Shown: positions 16,780-24,900 of the stretch, in pieces
Layout: each line of letters starts with the position of its first letter
Position numbering within the stretch: position 1 is the stretch's first letter
Position numbers and translations under genes: made by a program
The notes under the pieces: generated by a model
Databases searched by the model: none
Seen by the model: the letters and a program-made list of their open reading frames with translations, nothing else
Told to the model about the DNA's origin: nothing
From: Streptomyces cirratus
Lineage (GTDB): Bacteria > Actinomycetota > Actinomycetes > Streptomycetales > Streptomycetaceae
Assembly: GCF_014650775.1 (NCBI RefSeq)
Contig: NZ_BMVP01000003.1
Location: 62,001 to 126,000, forward strand
DNA length: 64,000 nucleotides
Direction: 5' to 3'

Positions 16780-18405
16780 TCAGGGTGAGGCGTTCCAGTA
16801 CGCGCAGTGGTGTTCCGCGGACGCGTTCACCGGGTGGGTTCCGTCCGGGGCCGGTGCCAGGGACAGCGCCGATCCGGTCGGGCCGAGCCTCGGCCACGCC
16901 CGGAGCGAGCCGGTGCGGGCGAAGGCGGTCCAGTCGGCCGTCATCCGGTCCGAGAGGGCTTGCTGCGGCGCCGTCAGGGTGACACCCATCGTGAACAGGT
17001 ACGGGAGTTCGAAGCCGTGCGATGCGCCGTACGGGAATCCCGGCACCTCCGGAAGGCCGGTGAAGTTCGGTGCGTCCCGGTCGCTGAACCGGTACGCGTA
17101 CACCGGCGCGTACCGTGCCATCGCCTGGCCGTCCCTGAGCGCCGGGCAGACGAACGAGGTGTCGGACAGGACGGTCGCGAAGGCCAGCGCCGGGGTCGGG
17201 TACGCGGCCACCGGGTAGCGCGCCTCGATGGCCGGGACGGCCGCCGAACCGAACGACTGCTCCAACCGTGCCCGATAGGCGCCCGCGTCGGGGATGGGGA
17301 ACGCCGCCAAGCCCTGCGCCAGGAAGATCCGCATCTCGTCCCGGTTCGCTCCTTCGATCACCGGCACCCGGTGGAAGCGGCCGCCCTCCAGTGCTCGCCG
17401 GGGCTCCTCGGGCAGCAGAGGGACGCGGTTGCCGTTGCCGTCGCGGTTGCCGTCGCCGTACGACACGAACGAGAAGCGCTGCATCAGCTCAGGCGTCGCG
17501 AGTGCCGTCACGTCCTTCCCGCGCAGGCAGTCCAGTACGGCACCGGGTTCCGGCCGGTCGCAGCCCAGGGCCGCCGCCGTCGTGACCCCGTCGGCGACGG
17601 TGCGCTGCTCGGGCACGAACGGCTCGTACCGGCCTAGCGTGGGCGCCAGCGAGCGCGGCGGCATGGTGGTCGAGCACGAGCCGCTCTGCAGGATCGCCCG
17701 CTGGAACAGGCCGCCCGAGGCCGGTGAGGTCAGGTGCGCGCAGATGCTGAGGCCGCCCGCGGACTCGCCGAACAGGGTCACGTTGGACGGGTCCCCGCCG
17801 AAGCGAGCCGCGTTGGACCGCACCCAGCGCAGCGCCGCCTGCTGGTCGGCGATGGCGAAGTCGGGCGCGCCGCCGAGCGCCGGATGCCCGAAGAGGCCGA
17901 AGATGCCGAGCCGGTAGTTGACGGTGACGACCACGGCACCGCCCTGCACCGCCAGCCCGTCCGGCCGGTAGAAGTCGGCGGCTCCGTTGACGAAGGCGCC
18001 GCCGTGGAACCAGACCATGACGGGCCGCCCCCGGCCGTCCGACGCGGGCGTGGTGACGTTCAGGTACAGGCAGTCCTCGGATCCTGTCGGCCCGCCCGGC
18101 CCCACACCTGGCAGTTGCACGCAACGCGCCCCCGGAGCACCGGCGTCGCGTACGCCTGTCCAGCGCGACGCGGGCTTCGGAAGCCGCCACCGCAGCGGGC
18201 CGGTCGGCGGCGCCGCGTACGGGATTCCCTCGAAGGTGCGGTACGTGCCGTGCGCCGTGCCGCGTACCGGCCCCCGGTCGGTGGCCACCACGGGCCGGTC
18301 CTCGTGGGGCGCGCCCGCCGCGGACGCCGGTCCGGCCCCGGCGGCGAGCAACAGGAGGGCGCACCATACGGCGCTCCAGCGTCTTGCGAAACGTCCAGGG
18401 GACAC
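16780..18405 (-). CDS. Secreted type-B carboxylesterase
   Basis: 541 aa esterase/lipase family protein. It has a Sec-type signal peptide (hydrophobic run WCALLLLAAGAGPASAAGA at about 14-32). The family opening GPVRGT...FEGIPYAAPP is followed by the Cys-loop signature EDCLYLNVTTPA, the nucleophile elbow FGESAGG, and the acid and His regions (ANRDEM, ASHGFELPYLF). It would act on extracellular esters. It is divergent from an Imm49-like pseudogene. The substrate is unknown. Confidence 0.9.
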   Translation of the reverse strand: MSPGRFARRWSAVWCALLLLAAGAGPASAAGAPHEDRPVVATDRGPVRGTAHGTYRTFEGIPYAAPPTGPLRWRLPKPASRWTGVRDAGAPGARCVQLPGVGPGGPTGSEDCLYLNVTTPASDGRGRPVMVWFHGGAFVNGAADFYRPDGLAVQGGAVVVTVNYRLGIFGLFGHPALGGAPDFAIADQQAALRWVRSNAARFGGDPSNVTLFGESAGGLSICAHLTSPASGGLFQRAILQSGSCSTTMPPRSLAPTLGRYEPFVPEQRTVADGVTTAAALGCDRPEPGAVLDCLRGKDVTALATPELMQRFSFVSYGDGNRDGNGNRVPLLPEEPRRALEGGRFHRVPVIEGANRDEMRIFLAQGLAAFPIPDAGAYRARLEQSFGSAAVPAIEARYPVAAYPTPALAFATVLSDTSFVCPALRDGQAMARYAPVYAYRFSDRDAPNFTGLPEVPGFPYGASHGFELPYLFTMGVTLTAPQQALSDRMTADWTAFARTGSLRAWPRLGPTGSALSLAPAPDGTHPVNASAEHHCAYWNASP

Positions 18406-18592
18406 CGGCGACCGCCTTTCGTCGTCTTTTCCCTCTCCCTCCCCATCCCTTCCGCTCCGTATCCCGGCTTACGCTCTCGGCGTTGACAGCGCGCCGCTGT
18501 GTTCCTGGCACCGGCCGCCCCTCGGGCTCCTGCGGCCACTTCGTCGGCCTGCCAGACCCCCTGCCATGCGGTCGGGGAGATTCGGTCAAGGA

Positions 18593-19430
18593 GTGCGTGC
18601 CGTGCGAACAGAGCGTCACCAGGTGGGCGAAGCCGTCGTGTCAGCGGCGCGTCAGGACTTCGCCCACCGCATCGGCGCGGAGTTCCTCGACTACCCGGGG
18701 GCGCTCTCCGTCGAGACGCCCGACCTCGATACGGCGGAGGCCCGGGCCGCGCTGAAAGACGCCTCGGAGGCCGCTGCCGGCGTCGTCTCCTACGCGGCGT
18801 ACCACCCGCACTGTCGCTTCCAGGTAGCGGCGAGCCCCTCCTTGACCGGCCGGACGGCGCCGCGCACGGTCCGGCGACCTCTCCGAGGTCCCTCCTGCCG
18901 CTCGCGCCCTTGCCGCGTTCGCTTACAGGACTGGGCTGGGTGCCCGCTGCCCACGCCGAGGACCTGCCGCACGCGCTGGTCACCGGCTTCGGGACGCGGG
19001 GCCCCCGGGTCACGGGGTTCGATTTCCTCCGGAAGGCGCTCGCCCCTGCCGACGGAGAACCTCTTGCCGTCTGGCAGCTCGCCGGCGTCAGGACCCTCCC
19101 AGATGGGGCGGACCTGTTCCGCATCGGCCTCGCGGAGCCGGACGCCCACGCCGAGGTGAGCGTCGAGGGGCGCACGCTCTGCTACCCGGCCCGCCCGGGC
19201 GAGGAGGTCGGCGCCGGGAACTGGCAGCGGGCCGTCGCCCTCGCCCTGATCACCGGCGTACGCGAGGACCTCGCCCCGCTCGTCCTCACCGGCCCCGCCT
19301 TCGCCCGTCCGGACGGTTCCGCGTTCCGGGCCTACCGCGAAGCCCTGCACACCCACTTGACGTGCAACGATGCCGAAGCGGCAGCGCAGCGGACGCTGGA
19401 GCAGGACGAGAAGGCTGCGGGCCGCCGAAC
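18593..19430 (+). pseudogene. Imm49-family immunity-like protein, decayed
   Basis: Fragments of a streptomycete Imm49-type protein occur in order but in different frames. The N-terminus (RTERHQVGEAVVSAARQDF, FLDYPGALSVETPDLDTAEA, GVVSYAAYHPHC) is followed by a jump to LGWVPAAHAEDLPHALVTGF, then APADGEPLAVWQLAG, LFRIGLAEPDAHAEVSVEG, AGNWQRAVALALITGVREDL and a last AYREALHTHL. Intact relatives are about 450 aa. Here the middle (about 150 residues) is missing and at least two frameshifts occur. By family knowledge these proteins sit with polymorphic toxins. No toxin gene is visible next to it. Confidence 0.7.
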
Positions 19431-19858
19431 CCTTCCAAGGAGCACGGCGTCGCAGAATGCCTGTGCGGAAACAGCGAGCGGTTCGGCGGCCTGCCGGGGG
19501 AACTGCTCGAAGAGGCCGCCGGCGGGCCACGGCCCGCCGTGTGGAACGCCATCCCGATGCCGGGCCTGGTGCATGCGCTCGTTCTGGGGCCGACGGCGGG
19601 AGCGGCCCGGACGGCAGTCATGCGGTGGCCTCAGCACTCGGCGAGGGATCACGGCTACGGGCAGGACGCGGCACGGGGTGAAGGACCAGTGCGGGGCGAA
19701 GGCGCAGCATCTTTGCGAAAGCATCGAACCCCTGCATGGTGCCTGCGGCCCGCATGCGTCCCGTGCCGGGTGATCGACTTCTGCCTGGATGCGCGAGGTC
19801 GATCAGGCGCACGATGGTGGAGAGGCCCTCGTCTGCAGTTTTGCCCGGAGGTGGCGCC
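19431..19858 (+). other. Stretch with no intact gene
   Basis: A forward frame has some coding character (GLPGELLEEAAGGPRPAVWN, MPGLVHALVLGPTAGAARTA) and may be further debris following the Imm49-like pseudogene. I cannot assign it. The 3' part should contain the promoter of the BrkB gene. Confidence 0.35.
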
Positions 19859-21205
19859 ATGAACCGCGCGGAGGTTGTCGTACGGCGCGTCGACCAGTTC
19901 CAACAGCGCCACGCCGTCGTGGGGCTGCCGTTCGCGGTCATGCAGAAGTTCGGCAATGACCAGGCCGGAGGCAAGGCCACGCTCATCGCGTGGTACGGGA
20001 TGTTCGCGCTCTTCCCTCTGCTGCTGCTGTTCTCGACGATCCTCGGCTTCGTGATCGGTGGGCACCCCGCCCTGGAGCACCGACTGGTGACCTCGGCGCT
20101 GGCCAACTTTCCGGTTCTCGGAAGCCAGTTGCGCAGTTCCGCACACCCATTGCGGGGAAGCGGACTGGCGCTCCTACTGGGCGTGCTCGGCGCGGTCTAC
20201 GGTACCCAGGGGCTCGGCCAGGCGTCCCTGAACGCGATGAACACCATATGGAACGTCCCCTTCAAGCTTTGGCCGGGGTATGCCGGCCGACAGCTGCGGG
20301 GCTTCACGGTCCTGGTGCTGCTGGGGCTGGCGATCTTGATGTCCACCACGTTGGCCGGCCTCGGTTCCGGGCTCGGGGCGCTGGCCGGCCCGTGGACGTG
20401 GGCGGTGGCCACCCTGGTCAACTTCGGGGTCTTCCTCGCCGCCTTCACCCTGCTGACCGCGGCCACGGTGCGCGTACGTGACGTCCTGGTGGGCGCGGCG
20501 CTCGCCACCGTCTTCTGGCAGGCGCTCCAGGCCGCGGGCACCTTCTACGTCCGCCATGTCATAGCCCATGCCAGTGACGTCTACGGCTTCTTCGCGATCG
20601 TGATCGGGCTGCTGTCCTGGCTGTACATCGGGGCCCGGCTGACGCTGCTCGCGGCGGAGATCAACGTGGTCCTGCGCTACCGGTTGTGGCCGCGCTCGAT
20701 GACCCAGCCCCCGTTCACCGCGCAGGACAAGGCCGCGTTCGTCCTGTTGGCGAAGATGGAGGAACGTCGGCCGGAGGAGACGGTGGGGGTGTGGTTCAGC
20801 GCCGAGGCGGACCGACAGCCGCTGACCGATCCGCCGCCGGACCGCACGTCTGACGCGGGCCCGGCACCCGGCGCTTCGGACTCCGACGGGCCGCAGGAAG
20901 ACCAGCCCACCGCCGACCCTACGCTGGCCCGCGAACGGCTGCGGCACACGATGCGACGCCTGGCCGCCGAGGCCTGCATGCTGGCCACGGCTCCCGACGC
21001 GGTGCGTGAGCACGGGCTGGCGAGCCGGATCGCCGACCTACAGCGGGCCGCGCGAGCAGCCGAGCGCGCCGGTGTCCCCGCCGCGCTGATCGCCGCGGAC
21101 ACCGGCTTGGACGCCGCAACCGTTCGGCAGTGGACCACCGTCGCCTCCGGCGACGCCCGCGCCCACACGGCGCCGGAGAGCCGCGGGCCACGGCCCCCGT
21201 CATAG
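19859..21205 (+). CDS. YihY/virulence factor BrkB family membrane protein
   Basis: 448 aa. The first 285 residues hold about six membrane helices with family features (GGKATLIAWYGMFALFPLLLL, LGVLGAVYGTQGLGQASLNAMNTIW, YGFFAIVIGLLSWLYIGARL). The C-terminal 160 residues are a hydrophilic, proline-rich cytoplasmic region ending in a helical domain (about 360-430) that looks like a helix-turn-helix (ALIAADTGLDAATVRQW). ATG 19859 follows GGAGGT at 8 nt. The longer open frame has no support. The family was once called ribonuclease BN, but the function is unsettled. Confidence 0.85.
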   Translation: MNRAEVVVRRVDQFQQRHAVVGLPFAVMQKFGNDQAGGKATLIAWYGMFALFPLLLLFSTILGFVIGGHPALEHRLVTSALANFPVLGSQLRSSAHPLRGSGLALLLGVLGAVYGTQGLGQASLNAMNTIWNVPFKLWPGYAGRQLRGFTVLVLLGLAILMSTTLAGLGSGLGALAGPWTWAVATLVNFGVFLAAFTLLTAATVRVRDVLVGAALATVFWQALQAAGTFYVRHVIAHASDVYGFFAIVIGLLSWLYIGARLTLLAAEINVVLRYRLWPRSMTQPPFTAQDKAAFVLLAKMEERRPEETVGVWFSAEADRQPLTDPPPDRTSDAGPAPGASDSDGPQEDQPTADPTLARERLRHTMRRLAAEACMLATAPDAVREHGLASRIADLQRAARAAERAGVPAALIAADTGLDAATVRQWTTVASGDARAHTAPESRGPRPPS

Positions 21206-21345
21206 GAGGCGGCCTCGCGGTCACGCCCCGGGACGCGTCGGCGCCGGGCGCCCGGACGGCTTTCGGCTGCGCGGCGCACGAAGGACAGGAGCTGAGCCGG
21301 CCGTCCGCACCCTGCTGACCCGGTTGTAGTCAGCGGAGAAGAGGT

Positions 21346-22854
21346 TCAGTGCTCGCAGAGGGAGAATTCTCGTTCGTAGAGCTGCTCGTTGTGTTCGTCC
21401 ACGAAGAACTTGCGTTCCTGCATGAGTTGTTCACGGAAGGCCTTGGCCTGTTCAAGCGTCATGGTCGACGTCTCGGACCATGGTTGTTGCGGAGGCACAT
21501 CGGACGTGGAGACGATCCTTTCCGACGGGTCGACGAGGAAGAACGCAAGGATCTTCCGATGTCCCGGGCGGGTGGGGTCAGCGAGGCGGAATGAGCCGAC
21601 GCGGTGTTGCAGGATGTTCGGGAACGCCAGGCAGCGGCCGGCCGGCGTCGATGCCGTTCCCAACGTCTGGTTCAGTGCGTCTTCGTCCTCCAGGCCGTAG
21701 ACCTCACGCAGACCCTCGTCGTCGTTCTGTTCATAGTTCGGGTCGTCGAGTACCGCCCGGAAACTCAGCCGGCTTTCGGTGATGTTCTCGCTGTCCCAGT
21801 AGTAGATTCCGGTGGAGACGATCCGCTCGTTCAACATCCCCTCGACGTGCCAGGAACCGCCCGGGTACTCGGGCTTGTCCGGGGTGAGGTGAAGGGTGGC
21901 GAGCTTGACGATGACTTGCAGGCGCCGACCGCGCAGGTCGACTCGGGCGGTTTCATCGGGCAACGCGGGCGGGGTGAAGACGGGGGCGTCCGGGATCACG
22001 GGGCGGCGGTTCTCCCACCATTCGTCCTGGGCCTCGTGCCATGCATGGCGGGCTTCCGCGTAGGCCGCATCGTCACTGTAGGAGGCTCTGTTCGGATACT
22101 CCGGCTGCGAGTCGTACCACCCGAAAGGATCGGCTTCGATCCGCAGGGGCCTCGGGTGGCGCAGATCCGTGAGCACGTTCTCCAGCAGCGGACGCATGCG
22201 CGCGAACAAGTCGGGCAGGACGGCGGCCAGTTCGCGATGGGTCTCGGGGTGGACGTTGTTGACGTAGGAGCGGAAGGTGACACCGCCGTCGTCGCTGACG
22301 TCGACGTCCGTGGGCAGCCACTGGAACTTCTCCGAGAACTCGTACCTCGAGTAGCGGTCCGTCGGGTTCTCCCAAGCCCGTTCCGGCGCGCCGCTCACCT
22401 CTCTCACCAGGCAGAAAAGTGAGGGATGAACCAGATCCAGTACCTGGCCGTCGGATCCGGGATGCCAGTCCTGTTCTGCTTCGGGGACCTGCTCCAGAAC
22501 CCGAACCGCCTCGCGCAGCCGGGATCGGAGTTCGTCGTCGACCAGTGTGTCCGACTGCCACACCCCGTCGACGGCGGACACCTCGATGCCGGTTCGTGCG
22601 TCCCGCACGGCCGCGTAGTGCCGCAGTTCGGAAAGCACGTAACGGACCTGCGCCTCAGTGAGACCCTCAGCGACCGCTTCTTGCGTCCACTTGGCGACGA
22701 TGGCGGCATCGTTCATCTTGTCGAACCATCCCGGCTTCGCGCGAATGAGTGCGCTGCACTGCATCATCTGAAGTTCTCGCAGCGTTCGGGGTGTCGCGAA
22801 CGGTATGGAACGGGAAGCGTGAAAAGGCAGCGGGAAAGCAGACAGGTCAGTCAA
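21346..22854 (-). CDS. DUF4246-family protein, putative non-haem iron oxygenase
   Basis: 502 aa protein of a family known mainly from fungi and scattered actinobacteria. The C-terminal half contains a possible metal triad, His336-x-Glu338 (GGSWHVEGMLNERI) and His417 (FPNILQHRVGSF), followed by Arg433 in RPGHRKIL at the spot where 2-oxoglutarate would bind. A Glu in place of Asp in HxD would be unusual. The N-terminal 240 residues are helical and Trp-rich. It stands alone between BrkB and a MarR gene, with no operon partner. The substrate is unknown. Confidence 0.7.
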   Translation of the reverse strand: MTDLSAFPLPFHASRSIPFATPRTLRELQMMQCSALIRAKPGWFDKMNDAAIVAKWTQEAVAEGLTEAQVRYVLSELRHYAAVRDARTGIEVSAVDGVWQSDTLVDDELRSRLREAVRVLEQVPEAEQDWHPGSDGQVLDLVHPSLFCLVREVSGAPERAWENPTDRYSRYEFSEKFQWLPTDVDVSDDGGVTFRSYVNNVHPETHRELAAVLPDLFARMRPLLENVLTDLRHPRPLRIEADPFGWYDSQPEYPNRASYSDDAAYAEARHAWHEAQDEWWENRRPVIPDAPVFTPPALPDETARVDLRGRRLQVIVKLATLHLTPDKPEYPGGSWHVEGMLNERIVSTGIYYWDSENITESRLSFRAVLDDPNYEQNDDEGLREVYGLEDEDALNQTLGTASTPAGRCLAFPNILQHRVGSFRLADPTRPGHRKILAFFLVDPSERIVSTSDVPPQQPWSETSTMTLEQAKAFREQLMQERKFFVDEHNEQLYEREFSLCEH

Positions 22855-22975
22855 CTGTCTCGGTCCTTCGAGTCGGTGTGCGATGACGGGAAGGATACGT
22901 CAGCAGACTGACACAGAATCAGTCACGGTGACCGAGCGCGATACCGGGCCCGGAGGGGCAACACCGGTGCTCAGA

Positions 22976-23006
22976 AGCGGCCGGCAGTCGATCGCGGCCG
23001 GCCGCT
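22976..23006 (-). terminator. Possible terminator after the MarR gene
   Basis: AGCGGCCGG and CCGGCCGCT form a 9-bp perfect GC stem with a 13-nt loop, about 36 bp beyond the stop of the leftward MarR gene. The placement is right but the stem is modest. Confidence 0.4.
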
Positions 23007-23041
23007 CGCCGGGGACGGGGGCCGCCCGAGAGCGGTCCGTC

Positions 23042-23524
23042 CTACCGGGTGGGCGGGGGGCAGGTGGCGCGGGTGTCGGCTTCCTCCGCGCGCGGCCAGT
23101 GCCGTCCCTCGAGGGCCTCGGCGCTGCGGTTGAGGCGGACCAGGACGTCCTCCAGCTCCCGCACCTCCTCGGGGGACCAGTCGGCGACCACCCGGGCCAG
23201 GCAGGACCGGTTGACCTCACGGTCCGCGGCGAGCCGGCGCGCGCCTTCGGCGGTGATGCGCAGCTTGCGGGCCATGCCGCCGTCGGGGTCCGCAACGCGC
23301 TCGGCCAGGCCGCAGCGCAGCAGTGCGGCCGTCTGGCGGTTCACGGTCGAGGTGTCGAGCCCGAAGGCCTCCGCCAGCTGGCCGATGGACATGGGGCCCT
23401 GGGTGTCGATCCGGCTGAGCAGCAGGTACGCCGACCGCTCCAGGCGGTCGGGGTCGCGCTCGCGCAGGGCGAGCACCTGATGCCGCGAGAGCAGCATCAG
23501 CTCCCGCTCCAGTTTCTCCAGCAC
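23042..23524 (-). CDS. MarR-family transcriptional regulator
   Basis: 160 aa winged-helix regulator: LLSRIDTQGPMSIGQLAEAF, then the recognition helix region DTSTVNRQTAALLRCGLAER, a wing with DPDGGMARKLRITAEG, and a C-terminal dimerisation helix. I prefer the GTG 23524 start, which has a GGAGG-like site just upstream. The in-frame ATG 23590 falls inside the operator-like palindrome. It is divergent from an Old Yellow Enzyme gene, the usual partner for MarR-type regulators that sense electrophiles or phenolics. Confidence 0.88.
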   Translation of the reverse strand: MLEKLERELMLLSRHQVLALRERDPDRLERSAYLLLSRIDTQGPMSIGQLAEAFGLDTSTVNRQTAALLRCGLAERVADPDGGMARKLRITAEGARRLAADREVNRSCLARVVADWSPEEVRELEDVLVRLNRSAEALEGRHWPRAEEADTRATCPPPTR

Positions 23525-23585
23525 TGCGCCTCCCGCTCCTTCCGGCGCTCCATTATCGCGGACCGGCCAACCGAAAGCCGCGATA

Positions 23586-23614
23586 TGCATGATACATGCT
23601 ATGTGTATTATGCA
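23586..23614. promoter_or_regulatory. Imperfect palindrome, likely MarR operator
   Basis: TGCATGATACAT and GTGTATTATGCA are 12-bp arms (10/12 complementary) separated by 5 bp in the AT-rich gap between the divergent marR and ene-reductase genes. Autoregulation and control of the reductase are inferred. Confidence 0.55.
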
Positions 23615-23662
23615 CTTCCCGTTGCCCCCTGACGAGCCACAGCCTCAAACCGGAGGACCCGC

Positions 23663-24793
23663 ATGACCATCTCCACGTCCGCCGCCTCCCGCGCGGCCGA
23701 GATCCTGTCCCGGCCCGTCGCGCTGAACGGCCTGACCGTCCCCAACCGCATCGCGATGGCTCCGATGACGCGGATGTTCTCCCCGGGCGGCGTGCCCGGC
23801 GAGGACGTGCAGGCGTACTACGCCAGCCGGGCCGCGGCGGGTGTGGGCTTGATCGTCACCGAGGGCACCTATGTCGGTCACGAGTCCGCGGGGCAGAGTG
23901 ACCGCGTGCCGCGGTTCCACGGCGAGGACCAGCTCGCGGGATGGGCGAAGGTCGCCGCGGCCGTGCACGAGGCGGGCGGCACGATCGTGCCTCAGCTGTG
24001 GCACATAGGCATGGTGCGCAAGCAGGGCGAGGCACCGTACGCCGACGCGCCCGCCGTCGGCCCCTCCGGCATCCGCGTGGACGGCACCGAGGGGACCGGC
24101 AAGGCGATGACCCGCGCCGACCTCGACGACGTCGTCGGCGCATTCGCGGACGCGGCCGCGGAGGCCGAGCGGATCGGCTTCGACGGCGTCGAACTGCACG
24201 GCGCCCACGGCTACTTGCTCGACCAGTTCCTGTGGGAGCGGACCAACCGCCGCACGGACGAGTACGGCGGCGACGCGGTGTCCCGTACGAAGTTCGCCGC
24301 GGAGATCGTGGCGGCGGTCCGCGAACGCGTCCAGGCCGACTTCCCGGTGATCTTCCGCTACTCGCAGTGGAAGCAGGAGGCCTACGACGCCCGGCTCGCG
24401 CAGACCCCGCAGGAGCTGGAGGCGATCCTGGCCCCGCTGACGGAGGCGGGCGTCGACGCGTTCCACGCCTCCACCCGGCGTTACTGGCTCCCTGAGTTCG
24501 AGGGCTCGGACCTGAACCTGGCGGGCTGGACCAAGAAGCTCACCGGCCGGCCGACCATCACCGTCGGCTCGGTCGGCCTCGACGGCGACTTCATCCGTGC
24601 CTTCGCCGGCGAGGGTGCGGCGCTCGGCGACATCGACAACCTCCTGGACCGCATGGAACGCGACGAGTTCGACATGGTCGCCGTCGGCCGAGCGCTGCTC
24701 CAGGACCCTCAGTGGGCGGCGAAGGTCCTCGGCAACCGCTTCGACGAGCTGCAGCCGTACGACCCGGCGGCGCTCAAGTCGCTCAGCCGGTAG
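23663..24793 (+). CDS. Old Yellow Enzyme-type alkene reductase
   Basis: 376 aa FMN-dependent TIM-barrel enzyme that reduces activated C=C bonds with NAD(P)H. Diagnostic parts are the opening NGLTVPNRIAMAPMTRMF, substrate-binding HG...HGAHGYLLDQFL, TNRRTDEYGGD and the phosphate-binding end VGRALLQDPQWAAKVL. ATG 23663 follows GGAGG at 7 nt. The stop codon is the start of a 7-bp tandem repeat. It is divergent from marR, suggesting induction by its substrates. Confidence 0.92.
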   Translation: MTISTSAASRAAEILSRPVALNGLTVPNRIAMAPMTRMFSPGGVPGEDVQAYYASRAAAGVGLIVTEGTYVGHESAGQSDRVPRFHGEDQLAGWAKVAAAVHEAGGTIVPQLWHIGMVRKQGEAPYADAPAVGPSGIRVDGTEGTGKAMTRADLDDVVGAFADAAAEAERIGFDGVELHGAHGYLLDQFLWERTNRRTDEYGGDAVSRTKFAAEIVAAVRERVQADFPVIFRYSQWKQEAYDARLAQTPQELEAILAPLTEAGVDAFHASTRRYWLPEFEGSDLNLAGWTKKLTGRPTITVGSVGLDGDFIRAFAGEGAALGDIDNLLDRMERDEFDMVAVGRALLQDPQWAAKVLGNRFDELQPYDPAALKSLSR

Positions 24794-24824
24794 CCGGTAG
24801 CCGGTAGCCGGTAGCCGGTAGCCG
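24784..24824. repeat. 7-bp tandem repeat (TAGCCGG)n
   Basis: Almost six units of TAGCCGG run head to tail, beginning at the stop codon of the ene-reductase. Every forward unit adds a TAG, and the unit length of 7 puts stops in all frames. It lies between convergent genes. Confidence 0.9.
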
Positions 24825-24900
24825 CAGCTGGTGGCCGCCCGGCCGGTCCGAGGAGGCCCCGCGGCACCGGTCCGCCGGCGTCACCACGCTCTCGGCCCGG

